The notes under the pieces are model-generated. The model was given only the letters and a program-made list of their open reading frames with translations. It was not told the DNA's origin and did no database searches. From the NCBI GenBank assembly GCA_002027195.1, contig MWJO01000028.1, positions 1-64,000 of the forward strand: DNA of 64,000 bases, in the 5' to 3' direction. This document shows positions 33,825 to 42,761 of this stretch, piece after piece; positions within the stretch are counted from its first letter, which is position 1; each line of letters starts with the position of its first letter. Source of the DNA: Streptomyces sp. GKU 895 (GTDB lineage Bacteria; Actinomycetota; Actinomycetes; Streptomycetales; Streptomycetaceae). A program made the position numbers and the translations under genes.

Positions 33825-34993
33825 CCGCACCACGCTCGGTGCTCATCGTCGGCGAGTCACTCGCCGGCACCACCGCCGCCCGCCACCTGCGCACCCTCGG
33901 TCACACCGGACCGGTCACGATCATCGGCGCGGAGGAAGAGGGCGCCTACTCCCGCCCACCCCTTTCGAAGGCAGTCCTGAAAGACCCGGCAGTCGACCAC
34001 ACCCTGGGGCTGAGCCTCGACGGCCTCGACATCGGCGTCATCCGCTCGGCCGCCGTTGCGGCCGACCCCCGGCGCCGCACCGTCACGACCGCCGACGGCC
34101 GGCAGGTCGGCTACGACGCACTGATCGTCGCCACCGGCGCGGCCGCCCGCCGACTCGCCGCCCCCGGGCAGCGGGGCGAACTGGTCCTGCGCACCCTGGA
34201 CGACGCCCGCCTGCTCCGCACCCGCCTGGCCGACGCCGCCACGGCGATCGTGATCGGCGCCGGCTTCCTGGGCATGGAGGTGGCCAGCGCCTGCGCCGCC
34301 CGCGGTATCCCGGTCACCGTCGTGGACACCGACCGGCCGCTGCACCGCATCCTCGGCGACCACCTGTCCGCTGCCATCACCGCGCGGGCCGCGGCGTATG
34401 GCATCGGCTTCGTGCAGGCCACCGGATTCGCCGCCCTCACCGGCGACCCCGTGCACGGCGTGCTGCTCCCCGACGGCACCGAGCTCACCGCAGACCTCGT
34501 GGTGACCTGTGCCGGAGAGGTGCCCTGCGTCGACTGGCTGGCCGGTACGGGCCTTGCCGACCGCCTCGGCGTCGGCGTCGACGACGCGTGTGCCACCACC
34601 GTTCCTGGCGTGTTTGCCGCCGGCGACGTCACATACCTGCGCGGCAACGCCACCCGGCCGCACCGGCGCGCGCCGTTCTGGTCGAACGCCGTCGCCCAGG
34701 GCAGGACCGCGGCCGCCTCCGCCCTGGGTCTCCCTCTCTCCGGACCGGCGCAGGACGACTACTTCTGGACCGAGGTAGCCGGTCTGTCCATCAAGATCGT
34801 CGGCCCCCTGCCGCTCCTTGGCGAACCGGCCACGGTCGAGGGCAGTGTGGCCGAGGGCCGTGCCCTGCTGACCTGGACCCACACCGACGGAACAGCGACG
34901 GCAGTCGCGTACGGACGACGCAAACCCGTCACCGCGCTCAGGCAGTTGGCTGCCACATCAACCAGTCCAGGAGCATTGAGCCCGGTTCGTTGA
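33821..34993 (+). CDS. FAD-dependent ferredoxin reductase
   Basis: A 390-residue NAD(P)H:ferredoxin reductase of the putidaredoxin-reductase type. GTG 33821 overlaps the ferredoxin stop. Motifs: the FAD site VLIVGESLAGTTAARHLR, YSRPPLSKAVL, LIVATGAAARRLA, the NAD(P)H site AIVIGAGFLGMEVASACA, and the second FAD motif TTVPGVFAAGDVT followed by HRRAPFWSNAVAQGRTAA. It completes the three-component monooxygenase P450-ferredoxin-reductase. Its stop lies inside the first copy of a 45-bp tandem repeat. Confidence 0.93.
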   Translation: MTAPRSVLIVGESLAGTTAARHLRTLGHTGPVTIIGAEEEGAYSRPPLSKAVLKDPAVDHTLGLSLDGLDIGVIRSAAVAADPRRRTVTTADGRQVGYDALIVATGAAARRLAAPGQRGELVLRTLDDARLLRTRLADAATAIVIGAGFLGMEVASACAARGIPVTVVDTDRPLHRILGDHLSAAITARAAAYGIGFVQATGFAALTGDPVHGVLLPDGTELTADLVVTCAGEVPCVDWLAGTGLADRLGVGVDDACATTVPGVFAAGDVTYLRGNATRPHRRAPFWSNAVAQGRTAAASALGLPLSGPAQDDYFWTEVAGLSIKIVGPLPLLGEPATVEGSVAEGRALLTWTHTDGTATAVAYGRRKPVTALRQLAATSTSPGALSPVR

Positions 34994-35060
34994 TCTACCC
35001 GTGGCCGGCGTCGCCGAGCATTGAGCCGGCTTCGTTGATCCACCCGTGGCCGGCGTCGCC
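34971..35060. repeat. Two tandem copies of a 45-bp repeat
   Basis: Copy 1 runs 34971-35015 and copy 2 runs 35016-35060. They share GAGCATTGAGCC, TTCGTTGAT and ACCCGTGGCCGGCGTCGCC, with four mismatches in between. The last five codons of the reductase gene lie in copy 1. The block sits between convergent genes. No longer array is present. Confidence 0.8.
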
Positions 35061-35067
35061 CGCTTGG

Positions 35068-36114
35068 TCAAGCGGATGGTGCGGCCAGGACGGCGATGTC
35101 ACCGCCGAACCCCACCACCAACCGCCCGTCGGGCGCCATGGCCACCGCGGTCACCTCCGAGGGGAACAACACATCCGAGCCCACCTGGCGGTGCGCGACA
35201 AGGTCCCACACGCGTACGGTCCGGTCGTCGCCACCCGTGGCGACGACCGGACGGCCGTCCACCACAGCCGTCGCGATGGCCCACACCGGACCGGTGTGGG
35301 CGGTCAGGGGCGTACGGCCGGTCATTCCCGTGGGGGTGGCCAGTTCCCACACCTCGATTCGGCCGTCCCAGCCGCCGGTGACGGCGACCAAGCGGCCCTC
35401 CACCACGGCGGCGGTCAGCGACACCCGCTGGCGGCTGCCGCCGGCCGGAGAAAGCACCCGGCCCTCGTGTCGGCGTTCCGTCAGGTCCCATACGTGGACG
35501 GCGCTGTCGTCGTGCAGGGTGAGGGCCTTGGGGTGGCCATCCACCACGGCTGTCACCACCACTACCACAGAGCCGACGCGACCCTTCGAGGCTTCCCCCG
35601 TCAGGGCGCCCAAGAGTTCGCCCGTGGCCGGGTCCCACATGTGCAGGCGCGGAGCGCTTCCGCCGGTGAGGACCACGCAACGACCGTCCACCACGGCCGT
35701 CGCAGCCGTCCACGCCCCACCGACGCGGCCCGCAAGGGGCTGGCGCCCCGTCAGATCCCAAAACTGCGCCAGCGTGTACGGATCGGTGACAACGGCGACG
35801 GGGCGACCGTCCACCATCCCCGTCACCACCGCCCACACCGAGCCACGGGCGGGCAACGCGTCGCCCATCCGCTCACCGGTCGACAGGTCCCAAACCAAAA
35901 CGAATTCGTCGTCACCGCCCGTAATAGCGACCGCGCGCCCCTCGACCACCGCCGTCGCGGCCGACCGCACCAAGTCGCGATGGCCGACCCCTCCGACGAC
36001 CCCACCGATCAAGTCACCGGTGGCCCATTCCACTCGCCGGCCCATGCCCACGTCCGCAGCCTGTGCCGCGGCCAACTCGGCACGGGCACTGCCCTCATGA
36101 ACCGGGTCCGTCAT
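35068..36114 (-). CDS. WD40-like repeat protein
   Basis: A 349-residue cytoplasmic protein made of seven or so WD40-type blades. Recurring units read VVDGRPV...GGDD...VWDL, for example ITGGDDEFVLVWDLSTG, VTGGWDGRIEVWEL and ATGGDDRTVRVWDL, giving a beta-propeller for protein binding. No catalytic or membrane region. ATG 36114 (TDPVHEGSARAELAAAQ) is the likely start, but no clear ribosome-binding site precedes it; an in-frame ATG at 36174 is an alternative. Such stand-alone WD40 proteins are common in Streptomyces, sometimes near kinases or conflict systems. No partner is evident here. Confidence 0.82.
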   Translation of the reverse strand: MTDPVHEGSARAELAAAQAADVGMGRRVEWATGDLIGGVVGGVGHRDLVRSAATAVVEGRAVAITGGDDEFVLVWDLSTGERMGDALPARGSVWAVVTGMVDGRPVAVVTDPYTLAQFWDLTGRQPLAGRVGGAWTAATAVVDGRCVVLTGGSAPRLHMWDPATGELLGALTGEASKGRVGSVVVVVTAVVDGHPKALTLHDDSAVHVWDLTERRHEGRVLSPAGGSRQRVSLTAAVVEGRLVAVTGGWDGRIEVWELATPTGMTGRTPLTAHTGPVWAIATAVVDGRPVVATGGDDRTVRVWDLVAHRQVGSDVLFPSEVTAVAMAPDGRLVVGFGGDIAVLAAPSA

Positions 36115-36483
36115 GATCGGGAGGCTAACCGTTCCGCTCCTGGAGACGAACCGAGAATCCCACCCCCGTTCCACGCTGCGGCGAAATACGGGACAGGCGA
36201 GCGGCCGCAGGCCGGGACATCAACTGGGCGGCAGGGAGAGGCGGCACAGTACGCCGCCCCTCCGGGCGTGCCGAAGTACGCCTCGGCCAGGCCCCTTCGC
36301 CGCGGAGCACGATCCGCACCAACTCCAGGGCCACGGCGAGGGAGACCCGCGCTGCGATCGCTGCGAGGCATGCGGCTTCCACCGACCCGTCATCACCGGG
36401 CGTGCCGTCGTCCCCGATGTTGTGGCCGTGCTCGTCTCGGTCGGCGGGGCCATGCTCTCCGCAACTTCCCTAGGATCGCTGGG
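36115..36483. other. Intergenic region without recognisable gene
   Basis: About 370 bases between divergent genes. All frames lack family similarity or codon bias that I can recognise. Short protein-like stretches (plus: RCDRCEACGFHRPV near 36355; minus: RVSLAVALELVRIVLRGEG near 36330) could be debris of a lost gene. AGGATCGCTGGG at 36472-36483 precedes the next start. Confidence 0.3.
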
Positions 36484-36705
36484 ATGACGCCCAACACTAT
36501 TGACCCGTCGGCGATCACACGGGAGATGGCTGCTCAGATCCGCGCCTGGCGATGCGATGAGGGCTACTCCTGGCGCGCTGTGGCCCAGGCCGCGACCGAC
36601 CTGTGGGGCTCCCCATGGGGCAGCAATCAGCTTTTCGGTGAAGACCTCTGCGTGGCCGCAGCGAAGCTACTGGGCGAAAACCCCTATCGGGAACCTTGGA
36701 ACTGA
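36484..36705 (+). CDS. Small conserved hypothetical protein
   Basis: A 73-residue protein from ATG 36484, with AGGA upstream. The sequence, ITREMAAQIRAWRCDEGYSW then RAVAQAATDLWG and GENPYREPWN, is helical and rich in Trp. From memory, similar short proteins occur in many streptomycetes as single genes. No motif allows a function to be assigned. It lies upstream of a zinc-ribbon ORF on the same strand. Confidence 0.65.
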   Translation: MTPNTIDPSAITREMAAQIRAWRCDEGYSWRAVAQAATDLWGSPWGSNQLFGEDLCVAAAKLLGENPYREPWN

Positions 36706-36830
36706 CGCTCGTCAGATGCCTTCACTCGGACCAGCGAGCAGACCGGGCGCAGGGGCCAACTCGTCTCCCACCAGGCCCGGGCGAGCAGCTGCGGCCTCGG
36801 TCGGGCAGAATGCCGGACATGACGACTTGA

Positions 36831-37172
36831 AGAGCACCGGACGGGCGGCAGCACTGGCGCAAAGTCGGGAGCGGCTGGTCTGTTCTGGACGGTGAACGAC
36901 GGATCTGTGCCGCATGCGGGACGCCTGTCCGCTCGTACCAGTATCGCTTCTACCCGCCTGAGTCCTCCATGTTCGAGCGCTGCGTCGGGTTCGGCTGGTG
37001 CTCAACCTGCAGGATTTACTCGGGGAACATGGTCCACATCCCACGGAAGCGGGTTCTGGTCGATGCCCTCGCATCCCTTCCCTCTGAGGAACGCGAGCGG
37101 TTGAAGCGTTCGGAGACGGGACTGGTCGAGTTCCTGGACCACTGGCTCCGAGGCGGGGAAGAGCAGCGCTGA
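36831..37172 (+). CDS. Zinc-ribbon protein, start not resolved
   Basis: A coding frame open from the stop at 36828-36830 to TGA 37170-37172. It shows two Cys pairs, ICAACGTPVRSYQYRFYPPE and FGWCSTCRIYSGNMVHIPR, which together fit a zinc ribbon. A helical tail follows (LVDALASLPSEERERLKRSE). No ATG, GTG or TTG precedes the first Cys pair in this frame; the only in-frame ATG (36969) would drop half of the ribbon. Either the start was lost by a sequencing error near 36820, where ATGACGACT runs into TGA, or a non-standard start is used. No function recognised. Confidence 0.5.
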   Translation, partial: RAPDGRQHWRKVGSGWSVLDGERRICAACGTPVRSYQYRFYPPESSMFERCVGFGWCSTCRIYSGNMVHIPRKRVLVDALASLPSEERERLKRSETGLVEFLDHWLRGGEEQR

Positions 37173-37336
37173 CCTCAAGGCGGTTGGTCGCGAGATCGGC
37201 GTGCGCACGGATTGAGGCATTTGCCTGAGCATGAAGGCTGGCGCCACTAATCTGATGGGTCCTCACATCATTGCCGTTACGTGAGGAACCTTCCGCTGTC
37301 CTGTTGCTGTCCTGATCTTGTCCCGGGGGATCCGTC

Positions 37337-37819
37337 ATGAGTGAAGCACTGCCCGTACCTCGCCTTGTCCCGTCACTGCGGGATTGGACGAGAGCGGTCG
37401 TGGAAGCGCGGAGGCCCCAGGAGAGCGCCGCTTTCGACACCTTGATCGACCCCTACCTGACTCCTCGCGGCAGACTCCGCAGAGAGCGCGGCTCCGACGA
37501 CAGCGCATTGGGCAGCGGCGTGGACACCGCCTTGGGGCTGCTCACGCCGATCGCCGTACTGGTGTGCGCGGCGGCGCGCGACGCTTTGATCGGCACGGTC
37601 CAGGACGAGGTGGCAGGTCGGATCAGCCGACTGTTGCGCCGTGCGCGCCACCGCGGCGGCGCGGAAGAGGCCGACACGTCGGTGGCGCTGACCGTCGAGA
37701 CCTTGGCCGTGGTACGGGATGCCGCACTGCGAGCCGCACGATCAGCAGGCCTCGACGAAACCGAAGCACACGCTCTCACGGACGCCGTCACGGGTGCCCT
37801 GCTGAATCCCGAAAGGTGA
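37337..37819 (+). CDS. Hypothetical protein coupled to M48-Clp-N membrane protein
   Basis: A 160-residue protein, ATG 37337 with GGGGGA upstream. It is mainly helical, with a central hydrophobic stretch (ALGLLTPIAVLVCAAARDAL, about residues 62-85) that may be one membrane segment. It ends in an Ala-rich helical pair (AALRAARSAGLDETEAHALTDAV). No family recognised. Its stop overlaps the start of the following M48 gene (GTGA at 37816-37819), so the two proteins are probably made in fixed ratio and may interact. Confidence 0.7.
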   Translation: MSEALPVPRLVPSLRDWTRAVVEARRPQESAAFDTLIDPYLTPRGRLRRERGSDDSALGSGVDTALGLLTPIAVLVCAAARDALIGTVQDEVAGRISRLLRRARHRGGAEEADTSVALTVETLAVVRDAALRAARSAGLDETEAHALTDAVTGALLNPER

Positions 37820-40566
37820 ACGCCCCCTACCAACGCGGTCGTGCCGACGGCGGTGCGCTCGACGTACGCGAATTTCCCGAGAACACCACAATCTTGCTGG
37901 TGCTGCTCGGACTGGCGGTCGCCACCATCACCTTGTACGTCAACGTGCTCTTCACCAGCGGCGACATCCCGCCGTGCCTCCAGTACGTCGACGGCCTGGC
38001 CGCAGGCCACTTTCGATCCCCAGACGAGATCCACTGTGTCGCCCGGTCCTTGCACGCGATGGGAGCCGGGGCGCTGAAGCGCATGGGGCAGCCTTTGCTG
38101 TTCGGGCTGATGCTCTATGCCGGCGCCTCCTCGCTGCGGCTGCGCACGTTGAAACCCCTCGGCGCCTCCCACGCGCCTCAGGCCCGGCGGATCCGCGCCC
38201 TGGCCGAGCGGACCGACCTGCGCCGCCGCCCACTCATCTTCGGCGCTCGTCGAGGGCGGCACACGACGGGAGTGGGCGGATCGCCGCGCAAGTACTACAT
38301 CCGCGTGTCCAACAACCACCTGGCCTGGTATGAACTCGGCGCCCGGCGGCGGGATGCCTTCGATGCCGTGATCCTCCACGAGCTCGCCCACCTCGATACC
38401 GGCGATCTCCGCCGCTACCAAGCGGCGCGTGCGATGCGTCGGTTGGCCTTCGCGTACTGCTTCGCAGCACTGCTGACCCTGCCGACGCTGGCCGAAACAC
38501 AGGCACTCCTCCTGATCACTCAGATGGCACTGCTGTCTGTGGGGGTGGAACTGCTGGTCCGCGCGTTCTTGCGAGCCCGCGAGTTCCGCGCTGATGCCCG
38601 AGCCGCAGCGGTGGCGCCTGAAGGCATGTCGTACTCGGCCGAGCTCGCGGCACAGGGCAAGAAGGCACGAGGCGGTCTCGGCAGACTGCTTGCCCGGCAC
38701 CCCGACGCGGCACATCGCCTGGCCGCACTGCGTGATCCGCTGAGCGTGTTGCGGTTCCCGGTGTCTCACGCGTTGAGCGCCGGGTTCTTCGGCGGGCTCG
38801 CCCTCTCCGTGCTTGCCACCGTGTTCGGCTACTTGTACTGGCAGCCGGGTGGCCCGGTCGGCAGAGAGACGTCCCTTGCAGCCATGGTGGTCGGCGCCCC
38901 GCTCACCGTGGCTGTCTGCCTGGGCACGTTGCGGCACGCTTGGGCGGATCTGCTGGCTGGTCGGAGCACGCGGACGGTTCCACTGATCATGGCGCTGACA
39001 TGCGGGCTGATCGTGGGGCGCTACGTGTCGCCGTTCTTTTCGGTCGTCGCGGATACAGGCGCCGGTGACGCCTTCTGGCCCATGGCCGTGGCGACCCTGC
39101 TCATGGCCGTGATTGCCGTACGGTGGCCCGTCGCCGTCGCGGCCGGATGGTTCCCCGTGGATGAGGACTCGGAAAGCCGCCGGGCCACTGGCGATGCCCA
39201 CAGCGGGACCTTCAGATTCATGAAGCGGGTAGCCATTGTTGTCGGGTGCCTGCTGTACTTCCGCATCATTGCCGCCTGGGGACTGTTCGGTCGACTTGCC
39301 GACAGCGTTGCCTCACAAGTCGTGAGCGGGCCCCCTGGGCTTCCCGACCGCTTGGATCTCGATGGCCTTCGACGACTGGTTCTCCTCGTTCTCGAATCGG
39401 CCAGCGGTGGTTGGCCGGCAGCCGTGGTTCTGACGCTCGCATGGTCATTACCTCTCGTACCTCGGCTCGTGTTGCCGACCCACTCACCACCGGCACAGGA
39501 ACTGCGATACGGACGCCGCGCGCGCCGCTCGGGCGTACTGTGGGCCGGCGCTGCCTGGGTCGCCGGGCTCGCGGGCGTATTCCTCGGTGCCGAGCTGAGT
39601 CTCTGGGCAGGGCTCGGCCTCTCACTCCCGAACCGGATGGCGCTGGTGGTCGGCTCGATGGTGATCGCGTCGGCGCTGACCACATTGCGGGTTCGCGGTC
39701 CTCTCGCAGGTCCGTACGCCATGGCGGCGGCGTTCACGGCTGCCCTCGTGGGCATGCTCCTTCACCTGGGGTCGGAAGCTGGCCGGCATGAACTGTCGAC
39801 GGCTCTGACGCACGTCCTGGCAGCCGGGCAGATGTTGGCCGCTCTCACTACCTTGGCCGTGGGCAGCGTCAAACGGCTGTTTGGCCAAGCGGCGAGCCTC
39901 TTGCCGGACAACGTCGGCGGCGAGAGAGCTTCTGACGAGGCGTCCGCCCCGTCGACTGCTGCCGGTCCTCTCGCGGAGTCGGTGCGTCGGGCTCTCAACC
40001 GTTCCGACCCCACAGGGGGGCAGGGACTCAAGGTGCCCTCAGCGCCGGTGCGAGGACCCGTCACATCTGAGCCCACTGGAACACCTGCTGCTCCAGAAGA
40101 ACTGCCGGTGACCGATACGGTTCGTCAAGCACTCGATCGCGCAGCGACCCTGGCCCGTGCGAACACGTTCCTGCTGAGTACCCAAGACCTGCTCGTTGCC
40201 TTGATGCAAACCGACGGTGCGGCCGAGTGGGACCGGATCTGGCTGCACACCCGGCCTGTCGAGCACCTGCGCAATCATTCGCTCCCGGACCCTCCGACTG
40301 CGAGGCCCCTGACACGGCACGGCCACCTGATGACGGCGGCCTGCGCCGAGTCCCTGAGAAGGGCCGAACGTATTGCGCGACACTGTGCCATGCCCCTGAC
40401 GAGTGGCGCTGTCACTCTTGCGCTGGTGTCCGACCCCGCCTCCGCTGCCGCGCGGGCCCTGGGTGTCGGTACCGGGATAACGGAGACGGAACTCCTGGAT
40501 CTGGTTCAGGAGTGCGTCCTCGGCTTCAGAATCGAGAACCTGCCGCAGCTCCTCGAAGCCTCCTGA
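37816..40566 (+). CDS. M48-family membrane metallopeptidase with C-terminal Clp-N-like domain
   Basis: A 916-residue membrane protein starting at GTG 37816, which overlaps the previous stop. Membrane helices lie near residues 25-45 and 90-105. Then comes the HtpX/M48 zinc site VILHELAHLDTGD (HELAH about 188-192) with the downstream AREFRADARA. A long region of eight or more further helices follows (about 210-700). The C-terminal 150 residues carry a Clp-N-like repeat domain (ARANTFLLSTQDLLVALMQ, HGHLMTAACAESLRRAERIA, GAVTLALVSDP). M48 enzymes degrade misfolded membrane proteins. The Clp-N fold normally selects substrates or adaptors for Clp ATPases, so the fusion could couple the two. The pairing with the upstream gene is tight. 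Confidence 0.82.
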   Translation: MNAPYQRGRADGGALDVREFPENTTILLVLLGLAVATITLYVNVLFTSGDIPPCLQYVDGLAAGHFRSPDEIHCVARSLHAMGAGALKRMGQPLLFGLMLYAGASSLRLRTLKPLGASHAPQARRIRALAERTDLRRRPLIFGARRGRHTTGVGGSPRKYYIRVSNNHLAWYELGARRRDAFDAVILHELAHLDTGDLRRYQAARAMRRLAFAYCFAALLTLPTLAETQALLLITQMALLSVGVELLVRAFLRAREFRADARAAAVAPEGMSYSAELAAQGKKARGGLGRLLARHPDAAHRLAALRDPLSVLRFPVSHALSAGFFGGLALSVLATVFGYLYWQPGGPVGRETSLAAMVVGAPLTVAVCLGTLRHAWADLLAGRSTRTVPLIMALTCGLIVGRYVSPFFSVVADTGAGDAFWPMAVATLLMAVIAVRWPVAVAAGWFPVDEDSESRRATGDAHSGTFRFMKRVAIVVGCLLYFRIIAAWGLFGRLADSVASQVVSGPPGLPDRLDLDGLRRLVLLVLESASGGWPAAVVLTLAWSLPLVPRLVLPTHSPPAQELRYGRRARRSGVLWAGAAWVAGLAGVFLGAELSLWAGLGLSLPNRMALVVGSMVIASALTTLRVRGPLAGPYAMAAAFTAALVGMLLHLGSEAGRHELSTALTHVLAAGQMLAALTTLAVGSVKRLFGQAASLLPDNVGGERASDEASAPSTAAGPLAESVRRALNRSDPTGGQGLKVPSAPVRGPVTSEPTGTPAAPEELPVTDTVRQALDRAATLARANTFLLSTQDLLVALMQTDGAAEWDRIWLHTRPVEHLRNHSLPDPPTARPLTRHGHLMTAACAESLRRAERIARHCAMPLTSGAVTLALVSDPASAAARALGVGTGITETELLDLVQECVLGFRIENLPQLLEAS

Positions 40567-40725
40567 CCATCGAACGGTTTTCCGCAGAGCCTTTCGAACG
40601 GTGCCGCTCAAGGATCAGGATGACTTCGCCGCTCGCGACTTTGGTCGATGTCGCCGCTACCGAAGGACGACTGCGCATCCTCCCGTGCTGCTCCAGGGTG
40701 GAACTCCGTCCATCAAGGAGGCAGC

Positions 40726-42723
40726 ATGGCGATCTTCCGTGTGCGGACGAGGGCAGGCGTCGTGGCGCAGGTGGTGGTGGCGATCGGGCTCTCGGTGGCG
40801 GCCGTGGCCTCTTCGGCGGCGGCCTTACCGGCTCCGACGGAGACTCCCACGCAGTTGTACGTCGCCTCCTGGGGCAAGGACTCGTGGCCCGGCACCCTGG
40901 ACCGGCCCTTCGCCACGCCGGCACGCGCGCAACAGGCCGTGCGTGCGCGGATGCCGCGGATGACGTCGGACCTGGTGGTGAACCTGCGCGGCGGGACGTA
41001 CCAACTGAAGGCGCCGCTGCGACTGTCGGAGGCCGCGGGGGACTCCGGCCGGGGCGGTCACCGGGTGATCTACCAGGCGTACGGCTACGGGACACCGCGG
41101 CAGGAGCGGGTGACGATCAGTGGCGGTCGTCAGATCGCCGGGTGGCGGCCGGACCGACGGATGAAGGGGCTCTGGCGCGCGGACGTGGGCGGGCTCGAGA
41201 CGCGCCAGTTGTATGTCGGGGACCGGCGGGCCGCGCGGCTCACGCGCACCGGTGCGGGGTTCCCGGGCACGCTGAAGGCCACGCGGACCGGTTACGTCAC
41301 CACCAGTGCCGTCCCCCGGACCTGGCGGAACCCCGGCGACATCGAGTTCGTCTACCGGGCCGGCTATCTCGAGGGCCGCTGCGGAGTCGCGGGCGTCTCC
41401 GCAAGCGCCCGCCGGACTGTCATCACCATGGACCAGCCGTGCTGGGATCTGGCCCAAGGGCTGTACGGGGGAACGGAGTTGCTCGAAGCGCCGCACAGTG
41501 TGGAGAACTCGCCCACCTTCGCACCCAGGCCGGGCAGTTGGTATCTCGACCGATCCCGGCCCGGACACCATGAGCTGTTCTACTTCCCGCGGCGCGGGGA
41601 GGACATGCGCCGCGTCGGCGTGGTCGCCCCGGTCCTCGATGCCCTGGTCACCGGCACCGGCCGCCCGGGTCGTCCCGTTCACGACATCGGCTTCCACGGC
41701 TTGACGTTCGCCCACGCCACCTGGCTCGCGCCCAGCGAACCCGCCGGGTTTCCCGCCGCGTGGAGCATGTACCTGCGGCCGGGGAAGCGCGGGGACGCGA
41801 GGCTGCTCACGGTGCCCGGCACGGTCGCCTTCCGCACCGCCGAGCGCATCACCTTCGAGGGCAACCGTTTCACCCACCTGGGCGCCCAGGCACTGGAACT
41901 CTCCGAGAACAGCTCGCACAACGTCGTCGACGGCAATGTCATCAGCGACGTCTCCGACGGCGGCATCCTGATGGGGGTGGTCCCGCCCGACCAGAAGGGG
42001 ACCAACCGCGGCAACCGGATCACCAACAACTGGATCCATCACATCGGCGCGGAGTACCACGCGGCCTCCGGCATCTGGGACACCGCGACCCGGGAGACCA
42101 CCATCGCGCACAACCAGGTCAACGACGTGCCCTACAGCGGCATCCTCTCCGGGCCCGGCGACGACCTGCGCGGCATCATGCACCGCAACCGCATCCTCGA
42201 CAACCGCGTCTTCGCGACGAACCAGGAACTCCAGGACGGAGGCGGCATCTACCTGCGCGGCGAACAAGGCAGCTCCTTCGCCGACGGAGCCGTCATCAGC
42301 GGCAACGCGGTCACCGACAGCAAGTACGGCGACTGGAACGTGGGGATCTACACCGACGACAGCACCAACTGGGTCACCGTGGACCGCAACACGGTCTACG
42401 ACTACGTCGCCTCCATCGGCGGCTGCAGCGAGGAATGGGGCGACCGCCCCGTCCAGAACGTGCGCTTCCGCGGCAACTTCTGGGACGACGCCGTACCCGA
42501 ATGGGTCGAACGGCGGGAGTATCCCGGAGCCTGGCCCCCGGCCAACCATCAGGACCCGGACGACAAGGGGTGCGGTGACCCGCACGGTCTCTCCTTCGCC
42601 GACAACACCCTGCTTCGTGCCCGCGACCCCGGCCCGGCCTGCGCTGCCGACACCGCCTGCGCCGCCGTCCTGGCGAACGCCGGCCCTCTCCCGGCCTACC
42701 GCCAGCGCTTGGGCATGCCATGA
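40726..42723 (+). CDS. Secreted right-handed beta-helix protein (GH141/pectate-lyase-like)
   Basis: A 665-residue exported protein. ATG 40726 follows AAGGAGGCAGC. The signal peptide ends near SSAAALPAP. The mature start QLYVASWGKDSWPGTLDRPF, then GGTYQL and ISGGRQIAGWRP, is typical of parallel beta-helix polysaccharide enzymes annotated as GH141 or 'right-handed parallel beta-helix repeat'. Repeated NRFTHLG, NVISDVSDGGI, NWIHHIG and NRILDNRVF units form the coils. GH141 members act as alpha-L-fucosidase or xylanase; the substrate here is not known. It stands alone and converges on the transporter operon. Confidence 0.85.
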   Translation: MAIFRVRTRAGVVAQVVVAIGLSVAAVASSAAALPAPTETPTQLYVASWGKDSWPGTLDRPFATPARAQQAVRARMPRMTSDLVVNLRGGTYQLKAPLRLSEAAGDSGRGGHRVIYQAYGYGTPRQERVTISGGRQIAGWRPDRRMKGLWRADVGGLETRQLYVGDRRAARLTRTGAGFPGTLKATRTGYVTTSAVPRTWRNPGDIEFVYRAGYLEGRCGVAGVSASARRTVITMDQPCWDLAQGLYGGTELLEAPHSVENSPTFAPRPGSWYLDRSRPGHHELFYFPRRGEDMRRVGVVAPVLDALVTGTGRPGRPVHDIGFHGLTFAHATWLAPSEPAGFPAAWSMYLRPGKRGDARLLTVPGTVAFRTAERITFEGNRFTHLGAQALELSENSSHNVVDGNVISDVSDGGILMGVVPPDQKGTNRGNRITNNWIHHIGAEYHAASGIWDTATRETTIAHNQVNDVPYSGILSGPGDDLRGIMHRNRILDNRVFATNQELQDGGGIYLRGEQGSSFADGAVISGNAVTDSKYGDWNVGIYTDDSTNWVTVDRNTVYDYVASIGGCSEEWGDRPVQNVRFRGNFWDDAVPEWVERREYPGAWPPANHQDPDDKGCGDPHGLSFADNTLLRARDPGPACAADTACAAVLANAGPLPAYRQRLGMP

Positions 42724-42761
42724 CGGATCGTCAAGTCACGGAACCCGGCGGTGAGCACCGG

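Noticed and set aside
35046-36100. Long plus-strand frames across 35046-36100
   Set aside because: Ser/Thr/Arg/Pro-rich shadows of the WD40-like gene, whose repeats are clear on the minus strand.
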